A stretch of DNA of 42,813 bases, from contig DDUU01000061.1 of NCBI GenBank assembly GCA_002344965.1, positions 1 to 42,813 of the forward strand. The letters are read 5' to 3'. Made by a program: the position numbers and the translations under genes. Shown here one piece after another: positions 24,953 through 33,479 of this stretch; position 1 is the first letter of the stretch, and each line of letters begins with the position of its first letter. The notes below the pieces were generated by a model. That model had not been told where the DNA came from. It was given only the letters and a program-made list of their open reading frames with translations, and did not search any database. This stretch comes from Candidatus Tepidiaquacellales bacterium UBA2330. GTDB lineage: Bacteria > Bacteroidota > Ignavibacteria > Tepidaquicellales > Tepidaquicellaceae.

Positions 24953-25411
24953 TTAAATATTATTCTTCTCAAGTATTTCACGTGTCTTTATCTGTCTGCT
25001 ATCAAACTGACTCTCTATCATCCTTTTTACAAACACCGAATGCGCCATATTACTAAAAGCTCCTAACGGTAGTTCATAACGCACTTTATCCGTCATCAGT
25101 GTCTTTTCATCCTTTTCTGAAAAAATGTGATCATGCTCCCAGTATTTAAAAGGTCCGCTTATAAGTTCATCAGTAATTAATCTGAACGGTTCGAAATTTT
25201 TTATCCGCAGTTTCCATACGGAAGTAAATATTCCAAACTGTTTTATTTTTAAATCAATGCCGCTGCCTTTCCTTAAGGGCAGTTCTAATTTTAATATACT
25301 TACTTTAATATTACCGGGAGAGATTTTAGAAAGGTTGTTCGTGTCTGAATGAAATTCAAATGCATCTTTCACAGAGCAGTTTATCAGTATGCTCTTCTCA
25401 AATATGTACAT
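24953..25411 (-). CDS. SRPBCC-fold ligand-binding protein
   Basis: A 152-residue protein with the START/SRPBCC layout: an N-terminal strand Y-I-F-E-K-S-I-L-I-N-C-S-V-K-D-A-F-E-F-H, a helix with W-instead-of-D-T-N-N-L-S-K-I-S-P, antiparallel strands including the F-R-L-I-T-D and Y-W-E-H-D-H-I-F segments, and a long C-terminal helix. Similar proteins are annotated as cyclase/dehydrase or CoxG-like. They bind a hydrophobic ligand, and the real one cannot be inferred. No signal peptide. Divergent from the amidinotransferase gene, sharing a 68-bp promoter gap. Confidence 0.75.
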   Translation of the reverse strand: MYIFEKSILINCSVKDAFEFHSDTNNLSKISPGNIKVSILKLELPLRKGSGIDLKIKQFGIFTSVWKLRIKNFEPFRLITDELISGPFKYWEHDHIFSEKDEKTLMTDKVRYELPLGAFSNMAHSVFVKRMIESQFDSRQIKTREILEKNNI

Positions 25412-25479
25412 TTAATTAATATCTTATTTAATTTAAGTTTGTATTAATATTATAAATCAATAACTTAAAATCAGTTCAA

Positions 25480-26310
25480 ATGCTTCCTCAGAAAATCTTA
25501 ATGTGTAAACCTGAATACTTCGATGTAACTTATTACGGAAATGAATTTATGAAAGACAATATAGGTAAAGTAAATAAAGCCGAATCGATGAAACAATGGT
25601 ACGATCTTAAAGAAATTTATGAATCTCTCGGATTTGAAGTCTCTCTAATCCCACCTGCAGAAGGTCTTGTTGATATGGTCTTTACGGCAAATCAGTCCCT
25701 TCCCTTTACAGATGCAAGCGGCAATAAAAACGTTATACTAAGTAAAATGAAAAATGAACAGCGTCAGAGTGAAGTGAAACACTTCCGGAAATTTTATGAA
25801 AATCTCGGCTATAAAATTCACGAACTGCCTGATGATGTAAAATACTTTGAATCAATGGGCGACTGCGTAATTGATTTTGAAAGAAATATTCTCTTCGGCG
25901 GTTACGGTTTCAGAACTGATGAAAAAACTTACGATTATATAGTTAACCTTACTAACTTTAATGTAGTTAAACTTAAACTTATAAATCCCTTTCTGTATCA
26001 CCTCGATACCTGTTTTTCCGTTTTAAATAAAGATTCTGCAGTAATAGCCGAAGACGCATTTGAAGCTCAGTCACTTGAATGTATAAAATCTTATTTTCCT
26101 GATATTATAAAAGCAGATGCTCAGGAAAATCTGAAAAACTTTGTATGCAACTGCCATTGTCCGGACGGTAAGAATGTAATTGTTCAGAAAGGAAGTGTTA
26201 AATTCAAAGAAGACATAAAAAACAGCGGCTTCAGTCTGATAGAAACTGAAACCGCTGAGTTTATTAAATCAGGCGGAAGCGTATTCTGTATGAAGCTAAT
26301 GCTTTACTGA
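25480..26310 (+). CDS. Arginine dihydrolase/DDAH-like amidinotransferase-fold hydrolase
   Basis: A 276-residue enzyme of the guanidine-modifying (amidinotransferase) superfamily with a five-bladed beta/alpha propeller. Visible catalytic and substrate residues: D-M-V-F-T-A-N at 65-71, Glu124 in Y-F-E-S-M-G-D-C, the H-L-D-T-C motif with His174 and Asp176, and the nucleophile Cys270 in G-G-S-V-F-C-M. The overall run (Y-F-D-V-T-Y near the start, G-Y-G-F-R, F-L-Y-H-L-D-T-C-F) resembles, as I recall them, the N-terminal catalytic domains of cyanobacterial AgrE/ArgZ arginine dihydrolases, which yield ornithine and ammonia. Asn71 fits that type. Dimethylarginine hydrolase is the alternative. It stands alone, convergent with ssb by one base. 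PdaD, another arginine-using enzyme, is 5 kb away. Confidence 0.82.
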   Translation: MLPQKILMCKPEYFDVTYYGNEFMKDNIGKVNKAESMKQWYDLKEIYESLGFEVSLIPPAEGLVDMVFTANQSLPFTDASGNKNVILSKMKNEQRQSEVKHFRKFYENLGYKIHELPDDVKYFESMGDCVIDFERNILFGGYGFRTDEKTYDYIVNLTNFNVVKLKLINPFLYHLDTCFSVLNKDSAVIAEDAFEAQSLECIKSYFPDIIKADAQENLKNFVCNCHCPDGKNVIVQKGSVKFKEDIKNSGFSLIETETAEFIKSGGSVFCMKLMLY

Positions 26311-26311
26311 A

Positions 26312-26740
26312 TTAAAATGGATTGTCACCGCTGTCAGAGGATTTGTCCGAAACTACACCTGCGGATTCACTGACTTCAGTTTTCGCGTTTGATTCGCCGG
26401 CCGGTCTTCCGTCAAGCATCAGCATTGATTCCATTACTATTTCCGGATTCGGATAAACTGTCTTACCGTCTTTTTCATAAGTGTCCGGGGTTTTGATTCT
26501 TCCTTCCAGATAAATCCTGCTGCCTTTTTTCAGATAAGTGTTACAGGTCTCCGCGAGTTTTCCCCACACGACGATTCTGTGCCATTCAGCGTTTTCAATC
26601 TGATTACCGTCCTTGTCTTTGTAAGTCTCGGAAGTGACTAATTTGAATCTACATACTGCAGTTCCGTTTGGAATGTACTTGAGTTCCGGGTCGTTCGGCT
26701 GAACGTTTCCGATGAGTGTTACTTTGTTTAGGCCTCGCAT
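26312..26740 (-). CDS. ssb: Single-stranded DNA-binding protein
   Basis: A 142-residue SSB. The OB-fold covers about 1-105, with the opening R-G-L-N-K-V-T-L-I-G-N-V, W-H-R-I-V-V-W-G-K-L-A-E and K-G-S-R-I-Y-L-E-G-R. A short Ser/Gly/Glu linker leads to the acidic tip S-G-D-N-P-F that docks replication and repair partners. Tetrameric in the cytoplasm. It is the last gene of the long minus-strand run and is preceded by an SD (AAGGAGG) that overlaps the stop codon of the propeller gene, which suggests translational coupling but also an independent strong start. Convergent with the amidinotransferase gene with no terminator between. Confidence 0.96.
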   Translation of the reverse strand: MRGLNKVTLIGNVQPNDPELKYIPNGTAVCRFKLVTSETYKDKDGNQIENAEWHRIVVWGKLAETCNTYLKKGSRIYLEGRIKTPDTYEKDGKTVYPNPEIVMESMLMLDGRPAGESNAKTEVSESAGVVSDKSSDSGDNPF

Positions 26741-26749
26741 AGCAAATAT

Positions 26750-26756
26750 CCTCCTT
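26750..26756 (-). promoter_or_regulatory. Shine-Dalgarno site of ssb overlapping the upstream stop codon
   Basis: AAGGAGG on the minus strand, 9 nt before the ATG at 26740, includes the stop codon of the beta-propeller gene. Confidence 0.75.
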
Positions 26757-27642
26757 AGTTTAGTTTATGCCTCCACAAACTTAAACTTTTTTTCCCTAAT
26801 AGTAAATACCTTTCATTGCTTAAAACTCTTATATCAGTAAACTCATATTTCTTTTTGCTTTTCGGAAGGTATAATTTATTTACAATGCTTCGGGTATTAA
26901 GATCATATACTGTGATTCCACTTCCGTCATATAAATATAACATATTGTCTCTGATCGTAAATGTTTCCAGTCCGAATATCTGATACTGGTTTATATAATT
27001 TCCAAGGTTATCAAACGCAAGTATAGAACTCGATTCCTTATCTAACACATAAATAAAATTTCTGTCATCCTTTAATATTTTTACAGGTCTTCTCAGCTCT
27101 CCTTTGCCTGATTTATAATCTCCGAAAACCTGAACAGGAAGATTGCTCCCGTCATAGGCAATGATCCTGTGATTATCGCTGTCCACTACAAACAGCTGAT
27201 TCGTATTTATTACTAAAGTGGAAAAAGGAGTATTAAACTGAAACTGAGTCGGAAAATCTTCCTGCGCCGTATTCAGGCTGGATATGTAATTCAGCTCAAG
27301 ATCAAATCTCTGTATCCTTTTATTCTTTCCGTCAGATACAAATAAATCAAGCCCGGAAGATCCGTCTATATATGTAGGCGAATCAAACTGTCCTTTATCC
27401 CAGCCCTGCTTTCCGTTTCTTTTTACAAGAATAAAATCCGTATTGAATTTAAGCATTTCATTTCTGTCTGCGTCAAGTACATAAAGATTTTCCTTTGCGT
27501 CAATTGTCATTGAGACTGCATTTGTAAATCCTTTTATCTCATTCTCTTTAACAAGTAAACTGTCGGAAGCCCCGGCTGCAAGTCCATCGGAAACATATAA
27601 TGTCAGCCCTAACAAAAAATTTAAAAACAATAATTTTATCAT
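26755..27642 (-). CDS. Secreted six-bladed beta-propeller (NHL-repeat-like) protein
   Basis: A 295-residue protein with a signal peptide (MIKLLFLNFLLGLTLYVSDG). Five to six repeats of about 40 residues show the NHL-like pattern: F-D-S-P-T-Y-I-D with L-F-V-S-D-G-K-N-K-R-I-Q-R-F-D, L-F-V-V-D-S-D-N-H-R-I-I-A-Y-D and L-R-R-P-V-K-I-L-K with I-Y-V-L-D. This predicts a periplasmic or surface propeller that binds protein or sugar; there is no enzyme signature. It sits between the outer-membrane barrel gene (9 nt) and ssb (14 nt). I read it, with the barrel and VWA proteins, as a possible envelope assembly, which is inference. Confidence 0.78.
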   Translation of the reverse strand: MIKLLFLNFLLGLTLYVSDGLAAGASDSLLVKENEIKGFTNAVSMTIDAKENLYVLDADRNEMLKFNTDFILVKRNGKQGWDKGQFDSPTYIDGSSGLDLFVSDGKNKRIQRFDLELNYISSLNTAQEDFPTQFQFNTPFSTLVINTNQLFVVDSDNHRIIAYDGSNLPVQVFGDYKSGKGELRRPVKILKDDRNFIYVLDKESSSILAFDNLGNYINQYQIFGLETFTIRDNMLYLYDGSGITVYDLNTRSIVNKLYLPKSKKKYEFTDIRVLSNERYLLLGKKSLSLWRHKLN

Positions 27643-27651
27643 AATGAATTT

Positions 27652-28497
27652 TTAAAAACTGAATTTAAGTCCTATTCCCTTATAATTAAAATAATTTCCG
27701 TAATACTGTCCCCTGTAATCCTGTCCGTCATAATATCTGAAATAAAGTCTGATCTTTTTCGTGTTCATCTTTCCGAATATAATTCCGCTTTCCAGATTTT
27801 CATTTAAATTCGTTTTACCTTTTACCGATGCAATGTTTATGTCATTGGATAAATAGACGCCAAGCAGCTGCGTAAAATAATAACTTCCTTCCAGTCCTAT
27901 CTGACCGGAGAATTTCGCTGTCTCTTCAGGAATAGCATGGAATATATAATTCAGAGAAAGCATACTTTTCAATTCAGAATTGTAAGATGGTTTAAATGTA
28001 TTTACAACAGAAAGATCGAGAAATTCTTTACTGAATACAAACGGAGTAAAGATAGTATCCGTCCTTTCATATATATGACCGTCCTGCAGATGTGAAGAAA
28101 TATGTGAAATTCTGAACCGGCTTGATATTTCATAACCGTTCTTAATACTCTTCCTCATATTAAAATTCACGCCGAATAAATAATCAATCGCGTCAACCGG
28201 AAATTTGAAATTGTCTTCGCTCCTTAAATTTGAATATGTAAAAAAATCCACTCCGAAAGAATAATCCGTTTTGTTCTTATTAAGTCCTATCACATCAACT
28301 GTCGCGCCGATATTTAGCTCAAGAAATTTACTGTCAGTATATTTAGTAACGCCGATTCTTGCTTCCGTTACGCTAGCTTCTGTCGGTACGAAAATTCTGT
28401 CTGATGTAAAAAAATAAAGACTGTCGCTGTAAACATAATTTATTCCTGTAAAAAAGAATACGGCTATTGCTGTAAGAAGTGTATAATGATTCCTCAA
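27652..28497 (-). CDS. Outer-membrane beta-barrel protein (DUF1207-like)
   Basis: A 281-residue protein with a signal peptide (residues 1-24, ending near V-Y-S-D) and alternating hydrophobic strands through the rest, ending with aromatic F-S-F, the usual sign of a barrel. The pieces F-R-I-S-H-I-S-S-H-L and Y-Y-D-G-Q-D-Y-R-G-Q-Y-Y resemble, from memory, DUF1207-type outer-membrane proteins; it is shorter than I would expect for a full member. Ligand and function are unknown. The start is TTG at 28497, 5 nt after the VWA gene's stop, with no nearby ATG. Confidence 0.7.
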   Translation of the reverse strand: MRNHYTLLTAIAVFFFTGINYVYSDSLYFFTSDRIFVPTEASVTEARIGVTKYTDSKFLELNIGATVDVIGLNKNKTDYSFGVDFFTYSNLRSEDNFKFPVDAIDYLFGVNFNMRKSIKNGYEISSRFRISHISSHLQDGHIYERTDTIFTPFVFSKEFLDLSVVNTFKPSYNSELKSMLSLNYIFHAIPEETAKFSGQIGLEGSYYFTQLLGVYLSNDINIASVKGKTNLNENLESGIIFGKMNTKKIRLYFRYYDGQDYRGQYYGNYFNYKGIGLKFSF

Positions 28498-28502
28498 AGC
28501 GT

Positions 28503-29594
28503 TCAGTCAAATCTTTTTCTGTTGCGGAGGTAATCTACGAAAATATGCTGTCCTAAATTATCCAGATCGGAATAATATGCTTTGCCGTTATTGGCTTTTG
28601 TAAAATCCTGAATGAAGTTGATAAGATAATGATCCTGAGCGATCATAAATGTTGTAATTTTTATTTTGTCCCTTCGGCATGCTACAGCTTCATCAAGCGT
28701 CTTATTAACGATCTTAGGATCAAGACCGAAAGAATTTTTATATATCCTCCCGTCATCAGTAAAGAGCGCGGAAGGTTTTCCGTCTGTTATCATTATAATT
28801 TGCTTGTTCACATTACCCTTCTTCTTAAGTATTTGTCTTGAAAGTCTGAGTCCTGCTTGTGTATTTGTATGAAAAGGTCCGACTGATAAAAACGTAAGAT
28901 CTCTTACCGATATTTCTTTTGCGTCATCGCCGAAGACTACAATGTTGAGTTTGTCCTTAGGATACTTTGAAAGAATAAGTTCGGAAAGTCCGAGCGCGAC
29001 TTCCTTTGCCGGTGTGATCCTGTCTTCACCATAAAGTACCATACTGTGTGAGATGTCGATCATTAAAACAGTTGCGCAGCTTGTCATATGCTCGGTTTCA
29101 TAAACATCAATATCATCTTCGCTAAGCCGGAAATTATTTATGCCGGAATTTATGAATGCATTTTTTATAGTAGACGTGAGATCAATATTAGTTACCTGAT
29201 CTCCAAATTCAAATTTCTTCAGCTCGTTAAGTCTTTCAACTCCTTTTCCTGATTTACTTGATTCATGAAATCCCGTGGAACCGGGTTTCAGCCCTGTGAA
29301 TATTTTCTTCATAGATTCAGTCCGTATCCTTTGTGAACCTTTCGCGGTAATAATTTTCATGCCTACCTTTTCTGCAATGAATCCCTGCATTTTCAGCTCA
29401 TTTACAAAATCACCGAATGACATGTCCTTATCAAAGAGTTTATAATTTTCATTCAGCTGCTCCATCCATTCCAGCGCTTCATCAATGTCTCCGTTTGTCT
29501 GAATCAAAAGATAACTGAAAATTGAAATAAGATTTTCAAGTCTTTTCTCATCAGTCATAAAGTCCGGGCGCCATTTGGAATAGAGTATATTCAT
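28503..29594 (-). CDS. VWA-domain protein of the COG4867 type
   Basis: A 363-residue cytoplasmic protein. The C-terminal half is a von Willebrand A domain with a MIDAS site: D-I-S-H-S (180-184), a threonine in H-T-N-T-Q-A, and an aspartate in M-I-T-D-G-K-P. Before it lies K-G-S-Q-R-I-R-T and E-F-G-D-Q with L-T-S-T-I-K-N-A, a pattern I associate with the COG4867 family, whose members usually pair with a Mg-chelatase/MoxR-like AAA ATPase. No such ATPase is encoded in the window. It may serve as a metal-dependent adaptor in assembly or chelation. The ATG at 29594 follows nuoN by 8 nt. Confidence 0.8.
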   Translation of the reverse strand: MNILYSKWRPDFMTDEKRLENLISIFSYLLIQTNGDIDEALEWMEQLNENYKLFDKDMSFGDFVNELKMQGFIAEKVGMKIITAKGSQRIRTESMKKIFTGLKPGSTGFHESSKSGKGVERLNELKKFEFGDQVTNIDLTSTIKNAFINSGINNFRLSEDDIDVYETEHMTSCATVLMIDISHSMVLYGEDRITPAKEVALGLSELILSKYPKDKLNIVVFGDDAKEISVRDLTFLSVGPFHTNTQAGLRLSRQILKKKGNVNKQIIMITDGKPSALFTDDGRIYKNSFGLDPKIVNKTLDEAVACRRDKIKITTFMIAQDHYLINFIQDFTKANNGKAYYSDLDNLGQHIFVDYLRNRKRFD

Positions 29595-29602
29595 TTTACA
29601 CT

Positions 29603-31045
29603 TTACTCTGCAATCATTTTAAATATTCTGAAAAACATATTCGGATCCAGACCTAAAACTACCGTTCCTACTACTGCAAGAGAAGTAGCAAAAATTCCCG
29701 AACGGCTAACAGGTTCTTTTTCGTATCCTGCAGTTACAAGATCAGTTGATTCATGGAACCACATATACACAGTTATTTTCAGATAGTAGTAAACTCCTAT
29801 CAGACTGAGCAATATACCAATCACGGAAAGCCAGATCAGGTTTGCCTGAATCGCTGCATAGAATAAATAATACTTTCCCCAGAATCCCGCAAAAGGAGGA
29901 ATGCCTGCAAGTGAGAATAGAAAAATAGTCATGAATGTTGCCATCAGTGGATTTCTTTTTCCCAGTCCTTTATAAAAATCGATATCAACATTCTTATAAT
30001 CTCTTGAGCCGTCATCTTTTTTCTCAAGTATTGATACTATAATAAAAGCGCCGAGCTGCATGAAAGTATATGCTATAAGATAATACGCGATTCCTTTCAG
30101 GGCGAACTCATTCATTGCTGCGACGCCGACGAAAATATATCCGGCACTGGCTATAGATGAATATGCAAGAAGCCGTTTCATATTACTCTGCGCAAGAGCG
30201 ATTACATTTCCGTACATCATCGTTGCAACTGCAGCTACTGAAAATATCAGTTTGAAATTTGTAATATTTAATGCCAGGATAATAGGAAGTATCGTGCCGA
30301 CAGCTGCGATCTTTCCTGCTGTGGAAAACATACCGGATAATGTAGTCGGCGCGCCGTCATATACATCGGGTATCCACATATGAAAAGGAAACACTCCGAT
30401 CTTGAACAAAAAGCCGATCAGAAACAAAGCGAATCCGATTATGAATACGTAATTGGTAAAAAGTTTTTTCTGATTATATAACTCTGCAAGATTTGTAGTT
30501 CCGCTGATACCGTATATAAGCGCTATGCCGTACAAAATAAAACCCGTTATAAAAGCGCCGAGCAGAAAATATTTCAAAGCGCTTTCGTTGGACTTTTGTC
30601 TTAATCTCAGAAAACCCGCCAGCACATAAAAACATACTGACATCAGTTCCAGTCCGATGAATATTATAAGCAAATCATTCGCAAACACCATAAGCATCAT
30701 ACCCAGCACGGAAAACAATATCAGCGAATAATATTCCCCGAAATTAATATTCTCTTTCTCAATATAATTTTTTGATGCAATTATTGTGATCAGTATACCC
30801 GCAAGTATTATCACGCTGAACATTACCGATGCGTTTGATATTCTTAAGAACTGATTAAAGATTATAAGCTCTTTATTAAGGGACAGAAAAGATGCTGCAA
30901 TCGCTCCGGTCACAGTGATAATACTGAATCCGTATACTGCGGATGATCCTTTTTTCGAAAAAGCTTCAATTACGAGGATTGCGCAGGCTGCAAAAGCTAT
31001 CAGCACTAAAGGTATAACTTCATAGATCTCATGTAATTGTATCAT
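29603..31045 (-). CDS. nuoN: NADH-quinone oxidoreductase subunit N
   Basis: A 480-residue membrane subunit of complex I with about 14 helices, one of the antiporter-like proton-pumping subunits. It has the family segments A-N-D-L-L-I-I-F-I-G-L-E-L-M-S (glutamate in TM5), K-Y-F-L-L-G-A-F, and the P-F-H-M-W-I-P-D-V-Y-D-G-A-P motif with conserved lysines before and after. The C-terminal helix pattern ends in L-G-L-D-P-N-M-F-F. No other nuo subunit is present in this window, so this nuoN is separated from the rest of the complex or duplicated. It is packed between the VanZ-lipoprotein gene (9 nt) and the VWA gene (8 nt). Confidence 0.94.
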   Translation of the reverse strand: MIQLHEIYEVIPLVLIAFAACAILVIEAFSKKGSSAVYGFSIITVTGAIAASFLSLNKELIIFNQFLRISNASVMFSVIILAGILITIIASKNYIEKENINFGEYYSLILFSVLGMMLMVFANDLLIIFIGLELMSVCFYVLAGFLRLRQKSNESALKYFLLGAFITGFILYGIALIYGISGTTNLAELYNQKKLFTNYVFIIGFALFLIGFLFKIGVFPFHMWIPDVYDGAPTTLSGMFSTAGKIAAVGTILPIILALNITNFKLIFSVAAVATMMYGNVIALAQSNMKRLLAYSSIASAGYIFVGVAAMNEFALKGIAYYLIAYTFMQLGAFIIVSILEKKDDGSRDYKNVDIDFYKGLGKRNPLMATFMTIFLFSLAGIPPFAGFWGKYYLFYAAIQANLIWLSVIGILLSLIGVYYYLKITVYMWFHESTDLVTAGYEKEPVSRSGIFATSLAVVGTVVLGLDPNMFFRIFKMIAE

Positions 31046-31054
31046 TTATTATTT

Positions 31055-31882
31055 TTATTGGACAGTTAATATTTTTAAATTTTCGGTTTTTACGCTGCTG
31101 ATTTTTTTACTCTTATAATACACATCAAATCTAAACTGTGAAGTCACAGGTTCGCTTTTTTTGCTGTCAGGATAAATTTTTGTCAGATCATGAATTACAT
31201 TTAACTTCACTGCATCATCCGTAATTTTAAATGTTTCTGTCAAAACTTTATCCGTTTTTACAGTATCATTATTAAAATATATCGTAAAGTTTTTTATGCT
31301 GAAATCTTCCGGTACTTTATCTGATTCTATATTTACGCTTACCAGAAATCCAAACTTAATGTCACTTCTTCCTATCCCCGGCATTTTATCTATCCAGGCA
31401 TCAGCTTCCGTTATATATACTTTATTACTGCTCATATAATTTTCACTGACCTTTTTAGAAGATGAGCAGCCGCTGATAACAAAAGATATCAAAATAACCG
31501 AAGCTGTAATCCTGTTAACTAAAAAATATTTTACCGCCGCCATTCCGATAAGCGCTCCTGCAATATCCGCAAGGACATCGTTAAATTCACTGCTTCTGTT
31601 CGGCACAAAATACTGATGAAACTCATCTGATATTCCGTACAGCACGGTAAACAGTAATGCAAATTCAAAAGAAAAACGCTGTAATTTAATACTTTTAGTT
31701 TGATATTTTAAGGAATAAAAAAATAAAATATACAGGACAAAGTATATTGCCGCATGTATAAACTTATCATTCAGCTGAAATTCAACTTTCGGCAGTTCAT
31801 CTCCGGGAATTGATGACTGAATAAATATAAGCAGACAAAAAGATATAAGACAAATATGAAAATAAATTGCTTTTATTTTCAA
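31055..31882 (-). CDS. VanZ-family membrane protein fused to a lipoprotein domain
   Basis: A 275-residue protein. Residues 1-125 are a VanZ domain with four helices: Q-S-S-I-P-G at 22-27, D-K-F-I-H-A-A-I-Y-F (39-48), and S-D-E-F-H-Q-Y-F-V-P-N-R-S-S-E-F-N-D (85-102). The end of that domain runs straight into a second hydrophobic segment with a lipobox, F-V-I-S-G-C at 134-139, and a soluble beta-rich region of about 135 residues. An ATG at residue 114 could start a separate lipoprotein (MAAVKYFLVNR then the lipobox). The TTG start at 31882 overlaps the TGA of nnr as TTGA, which implies coupling. VanZ proteins bear on teicoplanin/lipoglycopeptide resistance, but the substrate here is unknown. 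There is no sign of a frameshift. Confidence 0.75.
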   Translation of the reverse strand: MKIKAIYFHICLISFCLLIFIQSSIPGDELPKVEFQLNDKFIHAAIYFVLYILFFYSLKYQTKSIKLQRFSFEFALLFTVLYGISDEFHQYFVPNRSSEFNDVLADIAGALIGMAAVKYFLVNRITASVILISFVISGCSSSKKVSENYMSSNKVYITEADAWIDKMPGIGRSDIKFGFLVSVNIESDKVPEDFSIKNFTIYFNNDTVKTDKVLTETFKITDDAVKLNVIHDLTKIYPDSKKSEPVTSQFRFDVYYKSKKISSVKTENLKILTVQ

Positions 31883-33435
31883 GCTGAAAAGATTTTATTT
31901 TTTACAAATGCGATCTCATTTATTAAATCTCCGGCTAAAGTAGATGAGCTGCCTGATTTTTCATACAGTATGTCTCCGCATTTACCGTGAATATATGCAG
32001 CGGCAACAGAACTCTCTTTTGCTTTTCCGGTAACCGAATACAGTCCTGCTGTGATTCCGGAAAGCACATCACCGCTTCCTGCTGTCGCAAGATTTTCCTT
32101 TCCTGCAGGGTTAATTATAAAATCATTTCCGTCTGTAATAACCGTAGGCGAATTTTTTAATACTAATGTCACTTTATATTTTTTTGCAAACTCTTTTCCG
32201 GCATAGTAAAAACTGTTTATCAGTTCTCTCAGATTCATACCTGTCATACCGGCAAACTCTCCGAAATGCGGAGTAAGTATTACATTTTTATTCATTAATA
32301 ATCTCAGATGATCTTTGAAAGCATACAGTCCGTCGGCATCGATCACATAGTTTGCGTCATTATTTTTTACAATGTGTCTGACTAATTCCATCGTCTCTGC
32401 ATTTTTAGACAATCCCGGACCGATCAGAACGCAGTCAGCCCAGATGATTTTTTCTCTTATCTTTTCATAAGCATTCATATTCAATGTGCATTCTTCAGTT
32501 TCGCTAAGCGGCATCGTCATCACTTCAGTCATTTTTATTTCAAGTATATCGTTTACAGATTCGGGAACCGCTGTTATCACTGCGCCTGATCCGGCTCTCA
32601 TTGCAGACAATGATGAAAGATACGCTGCTCCTGTCAGTCCTTTTGATCCTGCAATTACGAGAGTTTTCCCGTTTGTATACTTATTGGAATTTATTTTTCT
32701 GGCGGTTAATAATTTCTTTACATCTGCTTCTTCAGTTTCAAAAATTCTGTTTAAGTTATATTTTGTAAATTCATTTTCCGAAATTCCAATGTCAGCCGTT
32801 AAGATTTTTCCGCTGAATTCCCTGCCGCAGTAAAATAATGAATCAAATTTTTTAATACTCATCGTTACCGTAATATCAGCTCTTACAGCTTCGGATTTCT
32901 GATCATATTTACTCAGTCCCGACGGCACATCAGCCGAAACGATTTTTTTATTTTCAATACCGTTTATAAACTTTATAAGCTCAGCTGTTTTCTTATCAGG
33001 TTCACCTTTAAAACCGACTCCGAAAATCGCATCAATAATTAAGCTGTTTTCGAAATTGATTTTTCCTTTCAGATCTGAAATGCTTTTATATTTAATTACG
33101 GAAATATATTCTGAGATATATTTTGAATTTTTTAAAATATCAAAATTGATTCCCGCGTCTCCTGAAAGATCCTTTCTGCCGCTGAGCATAACGAGCTTTA
33201 CATCGAGTTTTAAATTACATAAATGCCGGGCTGTCACAAATCCGTCTCCTGCATTGTTTCCTTTACCGGTAAATATAATTATCTGATGATCTTTAATATC
33301 CGGAAACTCCCGCAATAATATCTCTGTGAAACTTCTGCCGGCGTTTTCCATCAGTATAAGCGCAGGGATTTTAAGCGAAGAAATTATTAACTTTTCAATG
33401 CAGGAGATTTCGCTGTTAAAGTAAATATTCTTCAT
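31879..33435 (-). CDS. nnr: Bifunctional NAD(P)HX epimerase/dehydratase
   Basis: A 518-residue fusion that repairs hydrated NADH and NADPH. The N-terminal YjeF_N domain (about 1-215) is the epimerase, with L-M-E-N-A-G-R-S at 28-35 and G-K-G-N-N-A-G-D-G-F at about 57-66. The C-terminal carbohydrate-kinase-like domain (about 225-515) is the ADP/ATP-dependent dehydratase, with A-G-S-K-G-L-T-G-A-A, L-T-P-H-F-G-E-F-A-G-M-T and A-T-A-G-S-G-D-V-L-S-G. Both active sites look intact. Cytoplasmic. It follows rpe by 44 nt and is translationally joined to the VanZ gene. Confidence 0.95.
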   Translation of the reverse strand: MKNIYFNSEISCIEKLIISSLKIPALILMENAGRSFTEILLREFPDIKDHQIIIFTGKGNNAGDGFVTARHLCNLKLDVKLVMLSGRKDLSGDAGINFDILKNSKYISEYISVIKYKSISDLKGKINFENSLIIDAIFGVGFKGEPDKKTAELIKFINGIENKKIVSADVPSGLSKYDQKSEAVRADITVTMSIKKFDSLFYCGREFSGKILTADIGISENEFTKYNLNRIFETEEADVKKLLTARKINSNKYTNGKTLVIAGSKGLTGAAYLSSLSAMRAGSGAVITAVPESVNDILEIKMTEVMTMPLSETEECTLNMNAYEKIREKIIWADCVLIGPGLSKNAETMELVRHIVKNNDANYVIDADGLYAFKDHLRLLMNKNVILTPHFGEFAGMTGMNLRELINSFYYAGKEFAKKYKVTLVLKNSPTVITDGNDFIINPAGKENLATAGSGDVLSGITAGLYSVTGKAKESSVAAAYIHGKCGDILYEKSGSSSTLAGDLINEIAFVKNKIFSA

Positions 33436-33479
33436 CCGGAGAGTTCAGATTTGAATTATTATTTAATAAATGAGATAGG

